DNA from: Sedimentisphaerales bacterium
Lineage (GTDB): Bacteria > Planctomycetota > Phycisphaerae > Sedimentisphaerales > SM23-30
Length of the DNA stretch: 41,389 nt
Direction of reading: 5' to 3'
Assembly: GCA_028281535.1 (NCBI GenBank)
Contig: JANQJS010000017.1
Span: 1-41,389 of the forward strand
This document shows, piece after piece, positions 25,784 through 33,392 of the stretch (position 1 is its first letter; each line of letters opens with the position of its first letter). The position numbers and the translations under genes are program-made. The notes beneath the pieces were generated by a model, which saw only the letters and a program-made list of their open reading frames with translations, was not told where the DNA came from and searched no databases.

Positions 25784-27910
25784 TTAATGAATTTTAACCT
25801 GGATGGCATCCTCGGAAACGATATTTAAATAAATGATCAAATCAGTTCCCTCTATCGTTTTGTGATATCCCCTACGATAATCTTTTGACCACTCTTTTTC
25901 TTGACCATCAATAGAAAGCTGAATACTCTTGTTTCCATAATTTTTGATTACGAAAGCAGGATGACAAATAGGCGTTTGCTTAGATCCTGCCAATGTAAAA
26001 CTTAGCGGTTTACTGCTATTGGCTTTGCGGCTCTTTAATTGCCAACAGCGTTGATCGACCTGATAGCCTTTATTTATATAATCTGGTGAATCACATTTTA
26101 AAACAGCAGGACGATTCCATGACTGCGATAATTTTACCAGTGGATTCATCGTCGTTTCAGTTGTCATGCCGATGAGTGTATGGATCGTCAGTGAATTATC
26201 TGTGATAATATTTTTACTGGATTTTTTATTATAAATCCCTTCAGAAACGCAGGTACTGGAAGGACGCCCATCCACTAGGAAGGTTTGCCTGCCATCGCTG
26301 GGAAGTTGTCCACCTGGCCAATGATTCCACCAGGGAAGTCCCCAAGGCCAGGGTAAATCAGCCATATCGCCACCCAGTTCCACCGACCCAACACCCGGCG
26401 GATAAATAATATAATGTTTCGATGGCGAATTAATGTTGTAGCGAAGAATCGTAAAGTCTTCGAGGTTTTTCTCTTTACCTACTGGCCTAGGACGACCATG
26501 CTGCCAGGTATAACTGGTAGTATCGCCATCAATCGTTGCTAATGTGACAGCGACGGGATCAATGATTTCAGCGGCTCGCATACCAATCGGTACGACAAAA
26601 TTCTCCTGCTGCATCGTGTGATTACCAAGCGGATCAGAACTCCAAAGTATTAGTTTACGTGCGGCAACACCATCAGGATAAATCGTGTAAATATCATCGT
26701 TCCAATCACTCCAACCTGTCAGCGGATCTTCATTAATCGATTCGTATTTAATATCTGTCAACTGATGCCGCCAGTGAATAACCACGCGAGCATCCGTATT
26801 TTCAATAATACGTACATGCGAGTATTTACAGAGTCGATCCATCATCGCCTCATGGCATCCATGTTTTCCCCAGGTTTCTGAGCCTTCCTGCATCATACCA
26901 ATCCCATTTTCTGCATACCAGATTGGGTAGAAATTGATGCCATGCCAAAAGACCAACCGATAAGGTGCCTGATCAAACCGAACGATCACATCGGCAAATT
27001 CTCCCATCCGCCATTGACTGTCGATATCTTTGTCATATTTTAAAAATGTATGCGAAGCACCAAAAGGACCGGGCCCCTTTGGCCCGATAGGAATTTTGCG
27101 AAATTGCAGAGGCTGAGAAACACTTGGTTGGTGTTTTTTGTACAGGTATGAAACTTGCCGAAATGTAAAAGATTGATTATAGATCTTAACTTCATCGATT
27201 AAACCATCGAGCGAATAATGAATCGGCAAAGAACCATAGTCACGTTCGGCATGCGCAGGCCTTCGCTTAACATAATCACGCAGCATATAAAGTGGTTGAT
27301 CTACGGCCTGTTTAAATTCGATGTTTGTATCATGTTTTTTTTCCAATTGGCCATTCACATAAATTTTAATGCCTTCATCTTTGTGATAAACTCCTACCAA
27401 ATGCGTCCATTTCAACAAAGGAATCACAGGCACCGGATAGCCTCCTGGCGTTGGTGGCAGCTGAAGATTGTGTAATATTTTTTCTTCCGTTAAATTGGGA
27501 AGAAGTGGCCTTGAATTCCCTTGAAATACTTGCTCACCATCACCAATATGTAAGCCAAAACTACCATCAGCATTGATACCAAAAAAGAATCCCGAATTGC
27601 CCTCCATTTGCGTGACAATCGGACACCAATTCCAAGGATAAACCTGAGGTGCAATCCATGCCTCAACCGTAAATCCATCTTTATTTAAAGCGGAAACCTC
27701 ATTGCTACCCAGAACGAGCTGCGTCGTTAGCTCGTTAGATTTGAGAGCTTTGCCACGAACCCCATCCACATACGAGACCTGTCCAGTGATAGCTTCAGGA
27801 TCTGGCTGTTCAAACGACCAATGCAAAACAGGCGTCTGAGCAAATAACGAGTGAGCCATGAGTGCCAAAATGAGGGATGAAAAACCAATGTATAAATTTC
27901 CCTTGTACAT
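25784..27910 (-). CDS. Exported LamG-domain protein of unknown function
   Basis: About 708 residues. Signal peptide ending in LFAQ (~1-25), then a LamG/concanavalin-like fold (~28-260) opening with VLHWSFE and closing with LIDEVKIYNQSF, and ~440 further residues rich in tryptophan and aromatic pairs, without a motif I recognise. The ATG at 27910 is preferred over the TTG at 27913; AAGGA lies eight bases upstream. The next upstream gene on the same strand is the GH29-like protein (28312-29829), ~400 bases away, so the two may belong to one glycan-related locus. The C-terminal half could be catalytic, but no acidic pair could be assigned. Inferred role: binding or processing of an extracellular polysaccharide. 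Confidence 0.8.
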   Translation of the reverse strand: MYKGNLYIGFSSLILALMAHSLFAQTPVLHWSFEQPDPEAITGQVSYVDGVRGKALKSNELTTQLVLGSNEVSALNKDGFTVEAWIAPQVYPWNWCPIVTQMEGNSGFFFGINADGSFGLHIGDGEQVFQGNSRPLLPNLTEEKILHNLQLPPTPGGYPVPVIPLLKWTHLVGVYHKDEGIKIYVNGQLEKKHDTNIEFKQAVDQPLYMLRDYVKRRPAHAERDYGSLPIHYSLDGLIDEVKIYNQSFTFRQVSYLYKKHQPSVSQPLQFRKIPIGPKGPGPFGASHTFLKYDKDIDSQWRMGEFADVIVRFDQAPYRLVFWHGINFYPIWYAENGIGMMQEGSETWGKHGCHEAMMDRLCKYSHVRIIENTDARVVIHWRHQLTDIKYESINEDPLTGWSDWNDDIYTIYPDGVAARKLILWSSDPLGNHTMQQENFVVPIGMRAAEIIDPVAVTLATIDGDTTSYTWQHGRPRPVGKEKNLEDFTILRYNINSPSKHYIIYPPGVGSVELGGDMADLPWPWGLPWWNHWPGGQLPSDGRQTFLVDGRPSSTCVSEGIYNKKSSKNIITDNSLTIHTLIGMTTETTMNPLVKLSQSWNRPAVLKCDSPDYINKGYQVDQRCWQLKSRKANSSKPLSFTLAGSKQTPICHPAFVIKNYGNKSIQLSIDGQEKEWSKDYRRGYHKTIEGTDLIIYLNIVSEDAIQVKIH

Positions 27911-28311
27911 CAAAGAATTCCTTAAAAATGATGGTTATGAGGTTGGCAAGGGATTTATATCTAACGATCCTATCAGTTCTCCCTTCTAAATGCAATATTA
28001 ATAATTGTTAGATATTGTAATAACCATCTATTTTAAGAGCTTTATTCCAGTTGGATTAACATAGCGATTGCTTTGTGGGATTGGTATTCTGAACTTATTT
28101 CCCCCTCTTAGAAGCTATATGCCACAACCTAATCCAGTAAGACGCTGGAGAAAAATCCCATTCGAACAAATCGACCCGAAAGTTCTGTTTGTCTTTTCGA
28201 ACGTTGAAGTCAAAGATGGCAAAGCAACATCTTTGACCGATCAGGACATTAAATATACGTTAGAGAAAAATCTCAATAATAATAAGCCCAAAGATTTCGA
28301 AGTAAAGACCT
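27911..28311. other. Spacer between the LamG gene and the GH29-like gene
   Basis: About 400 bases. The left third is AT-rich and should hold the promoter of the LamG gene. The right part carries an opposing small reading frame at 28119-28331, listed separately. No terminator hairpin for the GH29-like gene was seen. Confidence 0.4.
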
Positions 28312-28331
28312 CTACTCAATCAGGATCTTAA
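28119..28331 (+). CDS. Small hypothetical protein, possibly a gene remnant
   Basis: About 70 residues from an ATG at 28119 (MPQPNPVRRWRKIPFEQIDP), a TTG at 28068 being the only earlier start in frame. The stretch DPKVLFVFSNVEVKDGKATS has the alternation and composition of real protein, but there is no convincing ribosome site and no recognised domain. The frame runs about 20 bases into the 3' end of the opposite GH29-like gene, so its own C-terminus was perhaps cut when that gene arrived. It may be a functional small gene, a remnant, or a chance frame. Confidence 0.3.
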   Translation: MPQPNPVRRWRKIPFEQIDPKVLFVFSNVEVKDGKATSLTDQDIKYTLEKNLNNNKPKDFEVKTSTQSGS

Positions 28332-29829
28332 AGGCCCATGCGTGATCACACGGCAGCGGGGCGGGGAGTTTTTCGATAACAAGATCATCGCCATCCATAT
28401 GCCACGGGAGCGACATAACATCTCCCAGCATCCGAATCTCCGATCCCTTCACCGGTCGGATACCGGGTATCTTATACGGCACCTTCGGTTTCTCACTGTT
28501 ACCATATTCAGCGAACCCAACAGTCGGGGGCCACGAATTCCCTAGCTCAATCGCATACAAGTAAGGCAGCTTTTCTGTAAAACGGATCGAATCACCTGCA
28601 CTCCAGGCGTCAATACCACCCTTATTAAATGGTGCACAACGGGCCGCATAGAGCGCCTCCTTGTTAACCGCCATCCATGCACCGAGTTGTTTCAAACCTA
28701 CAATCTGCTCAACCGGAAGTGTGCCGTCTCCTTTCGGTGCAACATCCAGCAGCGTCACACCATTCTTGCTGATCCTGTCGACGATCCCATCCACTAGCAT
28801 ATTCACTGGCCGACAGCCGACGCCTTCAGCGTATGCCCAAAAGTTACCGATGGGAACATCCTTCTGCCAACGCTCTTTCTTGGGCTCTTTCATACCCTCC
28901 CATACCCAGATGCCATTGGGAAAGTTTCCACCCTCAAGATCCAGCACGGAACATGAAAGAGGAGCACTTCCTCCTTTATGAGATATAAATACATCTTTGC
29001 CCTTACCCTTTTTCTCAGCAGTATTGTAATAATGTGCGATAAACGACATCCACTCATCTTCATCGCCATAGGCATGCTGGAACCACATCTGATCCGGTAG
29101 ATACTTATCTACGACCTCCCGTGCCTTATTAAGAAGTTCCTCTTCACTTTCTTCTTCATATAGATCTTTATATTTGGGATTATTTACTCCCACACCTTCC
29201 GGGCAATACTTTCTGCCTGCATTATAGATTTCCCCCGGGATTTCATGAAAACTAATGATCGTTTTCATTCCATATTTTTTGGCTGCTGCAAACATCTCTG
29301 CAACGACATCTCGCTTAGGTCCCGTTAATTTTGCATTATATGTATCATATTTACTGTCCCACATCGGATAACCATCGGAATATTGCCCACAGACTCCGGC
29401 AAAATCTACACCGACGTCTCTGTACAACTGTGCCCAGCGTTCCGGATCCCATTTTTCAGCCTTGAATAAATCGACAATGTCGTGGTAACCAAATTTATCC
29501 GCAGGCCCATACGTCTTACGATGAAAGTCATAGACACCAAAATTGTCCCGGTCGGCATCATTAGGGATATACATGAACCTTCCATACCACAACCCGCTAT
29601 CAACCTGCTCAGACCCCTTATTAAAACGGTAACCCGGGACTGAGTAAGGACCCCAGTGGCAATAAACACCTAATACCGCATCCTCAAACCACTGCGGCGT
29701 TTCCCATTGAGCAAGCGACTCCCAGCTTGGTTCATACTTTTTAGACTTCGTTTCCTCAGCATTCACCAAAGTTTGCATGAATATGACTGATAAAAGAATC
29801 AGACAAATTGAAAACGAGTTTTTTTTCAT
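28312..29829 (-). CDS. Divergent GH29 (alpha-L-fucosidase family) protein, exported, with altered active site
   Basis: 505 residues. Signal peptide ending in VNAEE (~1-24), then the GH29 TIM-barrel: WFEDAVLGVYCHWGPYSVP (~47-65), FKAEKWDPERWAQLYRDVG (~122-140) and MWDSKYDTYNA (~156-166) are family landmarks. The C-terminal ~130 residues form the usual beta-sandwich. At the place of the fucose-binding histidine pair in HHDGF this protein has QYSDGY (149-154), and at the catalytic aspartate after the YxPDxxW pattern it has Gln251 (PDQMWFQHAYGD). Glu299 may match the acid/base region. So either the enzyme has changed substrate or mechanism, or it is a binding protein. AAGGAA lies a few bases before the ATG. 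Base composition is visibly more GC-rich than its neighbours, which hints at transfer. Confidence 0.82.
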   Translation of the reverse strand: MKKNSFSICLILLSVIFMQTLVNAEETKSKKYEPSWESLAQWETPQWFEDAVLGVYCHWGPYSVPGYRFNKGSEQVDSGLWYGRFMYIPNDADRDNFGVYDFHRKTYGPADKFGYHDIVDLFKAEKWDPERWAQLYRDVGVDFAGVCGQYSDGYPMWDSKYDTYNAKLTGPKRDVVAEMFAAAKKYGMKTIISFHEIPGEIYNAGRKYCPEGVGVNNPKYKDLYEEESEEELLNKAREVVDKYLPDQMWFQHAYGDEDEWMSFIAHYYNTAEKKGKGKDVFISHKGGSAPLSCSVLDLEGGNFPNGIWVWEGMKEPKKERWQKDVPIGNFWAYAEGVGCRPVNMLVDGIVDRISKNGVTLLDVAPKGDGTLPVEQIVGLKQLGAWMAVNKEALYAARCAPFNKGGIDAWSAGDSIRFTEKLPYLYAIELGNSWPPTVGFAEYGNSEKPKVPYKIPGIRPVKGSEIRMLGDVMSLPWHMDGDDLVIEKLPAPLPCDHAWAFKILIE

Positions 29830-29876
29830 AATTTATTCCTTAATCAAAGCTTCTGTAATTTCCATACTTTCCGAGT

Positions 29877-29995
29877 TATCCAATAACTCATATATGCTAC
29901 CCATTACAATTTGCGGGGCCTTTATATTAACACAACATGCAGCGATATGGCAACTGTTTAATAATCCGCCCAAAAACAGCTTTTTCAACAGTGAT
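29877..29995 (-). pseudogene. Remnant of a transposase 3' end (IS relic, copy 1)
   Basis: Translated on the minus strand, 29930-29975 gives GGLLNSCHIAAC, matching GGLLNSYHRVA at the end of the integrase-like relic at 32568-32978. About 60 bases of 3' flank also align between the two copies, and the similarity stops sharply near 29876 and 32567. No intact reading frame remains upstream. The promoter of the GH29-like gene must lie within or beside this relic. Confidence 0.6.
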
Positions 29996-30007
29996 TATAC
30001 ATGAATC

Positions 30008-30150
30008 TCAGGTGAGTTTCGCAAACTCGACATCCGAAAAGTATGCCGCACAGCCGTTGTTAGTATTTTGCATGTTCACGACATCAATCCTTCCCCCAAA
30101 CCTATTAGCTCGAATTGGTAAGATTATATAAAATGTCATACTGATTCGTC
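30008..30150 (-). pseudogene. Possible C-terminal remnant of an exported protein
   Basis: A minus-strand frame ends with ANRFGGRIDVVNMQNTNN and then CAAYFSDVEFAKLT before a stop at 30008. The pattern YFxDVxFxKL is common at the very end of jelly-roll sugar-binding domains, so this may be the last strand of a lost secreted protein. No start or upstream continuation is visible. Evidence is thin. Confidence 0.25.
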
Positions 30151-30412
30151 TTTTCCATCTCAAAAACATCATAGAACGCTTTTTTATTACTGCAACAGTA
30201 AATACCGTCAAATAGAATTAAGACATAAGGCTATTTCCATATACTTTAAAAATTATTCGATGACTTATCAGCCCGATAACCAACTTCCCTTTCTACAAAA
30301 AAACCTTAATTTAGCACAAAAAAAATCCGATGACATACGAGTAGATCGTCTTGAATGTATTTATAAATAGTCAATTAATTGATAAAGCATCTAAAAAAAC
30401 ATAAAAGGAAAC
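30151..30412. other. AT-rich leader of the chemoreceptor gene
   Basis: Together with the two relics to its left, this completes the 583-base stretch between the GH29-like gene and the chemoreceptor. It should contain the promoter of the latter. No clear sigma-28-like or sigma-70 box pair was identified, and no protein-coding frame is supported. Confidence 0.4.
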
Positions 30413-32446
30413 ATGATGGATACAAAATTATCAGACATTCCTGAAAAAACAAAAGGTGGAATTAAATTAACCATTGGCCTAAAAATCTGTTTAGGGTTTG
30501 CATTTGTCCTGATTTTACTGGCGACCATCAGCGTCGTTGGCATTAAAGCCATGCGTACCGCAAACAACGGATTTACAGATTATCGCGAAATGGCTCGCGA
30601 CAGCAATCTTACTGCAAATCTACAGGAAAATATGTTGATGATTCGTATGAATGTCAAAGACTTTATCATTACGGGTAGCGATAAGGACATTCAGGAATAC
30701 CAGAAGTATATAAAAAATATGCTTAAATATTTAGAAGAAGCTAAAGTAGAAATACAGAAACCTGAACGAGCAGAAAAAATTCAATTTATTGCGAAAGCTG
30801 TCAAAGAATATAAGGAAGGGTTTCAGAAAGTTATCGACCTTAAATCTCAACGAAACAATTACGTTCATAACTTGCTTAACAAAGAAGGTCCTGCTATGCA
30901 AAAAAGCCTGACCTCCATTATGAAATCTGCAGACAAAGACAGTGATGCTTCCGCAGCATATCACACAGGGTTGGGACTAAGAAACCTCCTGCTAGGTCGC
31001 CTTTATGTTGCAAAATTTCTCGAGACAAACGCTCAGGAGGATGCCGACAGGGTTTATTCTGAATTTTCCGAATTTAAATCAAAACTAGAACACCTTGATG
31101 CGGAACTTCAAAATCCAGAACGAAGGGAACTCTTGAAAAACGTTAGAGACAAATATTCTGTTTATCACAGTTCATTTAAGAAACTGGTAAATATTATCTT
31201 TGAACGAAATCAAATCATTACTGAAACACTAGACAGGCTCGGTCCTCAGATTGCAACAGCAGGTAGCGACGTGAATTCAGACATTCAAAAGACGCAGGAC
31301 ACGCTTGGCCCCAATTTAGTCGCCACCATGCAACAGGCAAACCGCAATGTTATTATCGTTAGTCTTGTAGCGATTACGCTTGGGATAACCTTAGCATTAT
31401 TAGTCATCAGAAGTATCACACGCCCCCTAAAAGAGACTGTCAAGATGCTCAAAACCAGTCAAGTTGAAAATGATCTTACTGCCAGGCTCACTATCAAAAG
31501 TAATGATGAATTGGGTAATATGGCACATCATTTCAACCAGTTTATTGAAAAAATTCAGAACACAATTAAGCAGATTTCAAATAATGCCTCTACCCTTTCC
31601 GAATCAGCAAATGATCTTTCGAGTACAGCCTCGCAGCTTACCAGCGTTGCAGACGAAACCACAAATCAAGTAAAATCAGTTTCAACCTCAGCCAAACAAA
31701 TGTCAAACAATATGGACACCATCAGTTCTTCAACGGAAAAAATGAATTCAAACATGAAGGCCGTTGCGATATCCTCGGAAGAAATGAATAGTAGTATTTC
31801 TGAAGTCGCCCAAAATACAGAAGAAGCCTCAAAAGTTGCTAATGAGGCTTCCATTCTGGTTACTAACAGCAACAAAAACATAAGTCAACTCGGTAACGAT
31901 GCTGATGAAATTGGTAAAGTCATTGAGGTCATCCAGGACATCGCAGAACAGACAAATTTACTTGCTTTGAATGCTACCATTGAAGCCGCTCGAGCTGGAG
32001 AAGCCGGTAAAGGTTTTGCTGTTGTTGCCACGGAAGTCAAGGAACTTGCTAAGCAAACAGCAGTCGCATCCGAAGATATAAGTAGTCGTATCAGTGCTAT
32101 TCAAAATTCCACCGGAAAATCGATTGAATCCATTGGTAAGATCAGAGATATCATTGAAAAAGTATCTGATACATCAAAACTGATTGCCGCAGCAGTCGAA
32201 GAGCAAAGCATTACCACAAAGCAGATTTCCCAAAATGTCACTGGCGTTGCATCTTCCTCTGAAACGGTTGTTAAAGAGCTAGCCAATTCATCCACCGCAA
32301 GCCAGGATATCACCGGTAACCTTGCGAATGTCGATGAGGCAGCCCAACAAACAGCTACTGGCGCATCGCAAGTCCAGAAAGCAGGAAAAGATCTATACAC
32401 ACTCTCCGGAGATCTTCAAAATCTTGTTAACCAGTTTAAAATTTAA
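30413..32446 (+). CDS. Methyl-accepting chemotaxis protein with large helical sensor domain
   Basis: 677 residues. Membrane span ~22-45, periplasmic all-helical sensor ~50-305 (long enough for a helical bimodular, HBM-like, domain), second span ~312-333, HAMP ~334-386, and a cytoplasmic signalling coiled coil ~390-675. The conserved hairpin tip is intact: [20 protein letters not shown] (~506-525) followed by [18 protein letters not shown]. The protein would bind a small ligand outside and control CheA through CheW at the tip. No C-terminal CheR-binding pentapeptide is present; it ends in NQFKI. AAAGGAAAC precedes an ATG pair at 30413, and either may be used. No other chemotaxis gene lies nearby, so this is an orphan receptor, set between two transposase relics. 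Confidence 0.92.
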   Translation: MMDTKLSDIPEKTKGGIKLTIGLKICLGFAFVLILLATISVVGIKAMRTANNGFTDYREMARDSNLTANLQENMLMIRMNVKDFIITGSDKDIQEYQKYIKNMLKYLEEAKVEIQKPERAEKIQFIAKAVKEYKEGFQKVIDLKSQRNNYVHNLLNKEGPAMQKSLTSIMKSADKDSDASAAYHTGLGLRNLLLGRLYVAKFLETNAQEDADRVYSEFSEFKSKLEHLDAELQNPERRELLKNVRDKYSVYHSSFKKLVNIIFERNQIITETLDRLGPQIATAGSDVNSDIQKTQDTLGPNLVATMQQANRNVIIVSLVAITLGITLALLVIRSITRPLKETVKMLKTSQVENDLTARLTIKSNDELGNMAHHFNQFIEKIQNTIKQISNNASTLSESANDLSSTASQLTSVADETTNQVKSVSTSAKQMSNNMDTISSSTEKMNSNMKAVAISSEEMNSSISEVAQNTEEASKVANEASILVTNSNKNISQLGNDADEIGKVIEVIQDIAEQTNLLALNATIEAARAGEAGKGFAVVATEVKELAKQTAVASEDISSRISAIQNSTGKSIESIGKIRDIIEKVSDTSKLIAAAVEEQSITTKQISQNVTGVASSSETVVKELANSSTASQDITGNLANVDEAAQQTATGASQVQKAGKDLYTLSGDLQNLVNQFKI

Positions 32447-32465
32447 TCGCCAAATCCAAGACTTA

Positions 32466-32499
32466 AAGGGGTCGGATACCTTTTTAGGACCGACCCCTT
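32466..32499 (+). terminator. GC-rich palindrome after the chemoreceptor gene (terminator or REP-like element)
   Basis: A perfect ten-base-pair stem, AAGGGGTCGG (32466-32475) with CCGACCCCTT (32490-32499), closes a 14-base loop containing TTTTT. It begins 20 bases after the stop codon. On the plus strand it is followed by GGCTTTAATATT, without a strong U-run. The GGGGTCGG palindrome looks like the dispersed palindromic elements linked to REP-associated transposases in other bacteria, so it may be both a repeat and a terminator. Confidence 0.55.
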
Positions 32500-32567
32500 G
32501 GCTTTAATATTGATTCAAGATTTAATCTCATGGCCGTCTGTTTTACCCAATCATCTTGACCCCGTAC

Positions 32568-32978
32568 TATCCAAAAACTCATATGTGTCACCAATTGTAA
32601 GTTGTGGAGCGTTTATCATAATACATTACGCAACTCTGTGATAGCTGTTTAACAAACCACCGAATAATTGGTTCTTTTGAATTCTATCCATAAAACGGAA
32701 GTTTACTTTTTCTTGATCATTCACAAACGGAACTTTGTTACCAATCCCTTGATGAGGTCGATGGTAATTACAGAAACCTTTGTAGTAATCTAAGATAGTT
32801 TGCAAACGCGGTAAACCTATCACCATCAAATGATCTAGACATTCTCGTTTAATGCTTTTCAAAAATTTTCAGCATGTGAATTCGCATTCGGAGCCTTATA
32901 GGGTATGCGCAAGGGAGTTATACTACAACCACTTAACATTGTATCAATGTCTACCTGAGCATATAATTTATTTAACAT
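32568..32978 (-). pseudogene. Truncated and frameshifted integrase-core transposase (IS relic, copy 2)
   Basis: On the minus strand, from an ATG at 32978, the frame reads TPLRIPYKAPNANSHAENF and then hits a stop. One base out of frame it continues as KSIKRECLDHLMVIG and YYKGFCNYHRPHQGIGN, ending with FGGLLNSYHRVA and a stop at 32626. KAPNAN, SIKREC and NYHRPHQG are typical of the C-terminal part of the DDE integrase-core transposases (IS3/IS481-like). The N-terminal half with the first catalytic residues is missing, and a one-base loss in a T-run breaks the frame, so the element is dead. Bases 32568-32625 are 3' flank shared with copy 1 at 29877-29995. Confidence 0.8.
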
Positions 32979-32987
32979 AATATATAA

Positions 32988-33392
32988 TTAACCAAAATCA
33001 TAAAAAGTTAGATTAAAGGCATATACAGAATATATCATCCCACAAATTGGAAATAAAACAGAAACCCATGCCAAAATATTATTGTATAATTTATGCCTTA
33101 TCAATTCCGCTAATATTGGTATACAACCCAAGATGAATAATAATAAATAAATAACAAATGGTCCTATGGCCGCCTTCAAATTTACATTAGAAATCCTTTC
33201 GGCCTTTTCTGATGTCATCTCTGATATATAACCAATATGGACCTCACTTAATTCATAATGAACAGCATATAATTGTACAATAATAACACAAACACAAATC
33301 ATTAAAATCAACACAGATAACGAATTGATTATTTTCGATTTTGGTTCAACATTCGTTTTAATAATCAACACCTCTAATTGGTCGAACAACAT
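32988..33392 (-). CDS. Small three-helix membrane protein, candidate immunity protein of the RHS toxin
   Basis: About 134 residues from the ATG at 33392; GTG at 33371 is a possible later start, and the frame is open to 33425. Three hydrophobic spans are visible: SLSVLILMICVCVIIVQLYA, AIGPFVIYLLLFILGCIPIL and ILAWVSVLFPICGMIYSVYA, with a charged loop (EMTSEKAERISNVN) between the first and second. There is no similarity I recognise. The start lies inside the 3' end of the RHS gene, which stops at 33358, so translation is probably coupled. A small unknown gene right after an RHS gene with a unique C-terminal domain is the usual place for an immunity gene; a membrane immunity protein would suit a toxin acting at the membrane or in the periplasm. 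This role is inferred from position only. Confidence 0.6.
   Translation of the reverse strand: MLFDQLEVLIIKTNVEPKSKIINSLSVLILMICVCVIIVQLYAVHYELSEVHIGYISEMTSEKAERISNVNLKAAIGPFVIYLLLFILGCIPILAELIRHKLYNNILAWVSVLFPICGMIYSVYAFNLTFYDFG

Noticed and set aside
29777..30131. Two plus-strand frames between the GH29-like gene and the chemoreceptor
   Set aside because: They lie antisense to the GH29-like start and to the transposase relic, and lack ribosome sites.
29877..32978. A composite transposon carrying the chemoreceptor
   Set aside because: Neither flanking relic has an intact transposase, only the 3' part of copy 1 remains, and no target-site duplication could be seen. Only a past link to insertion sequences can be supported.
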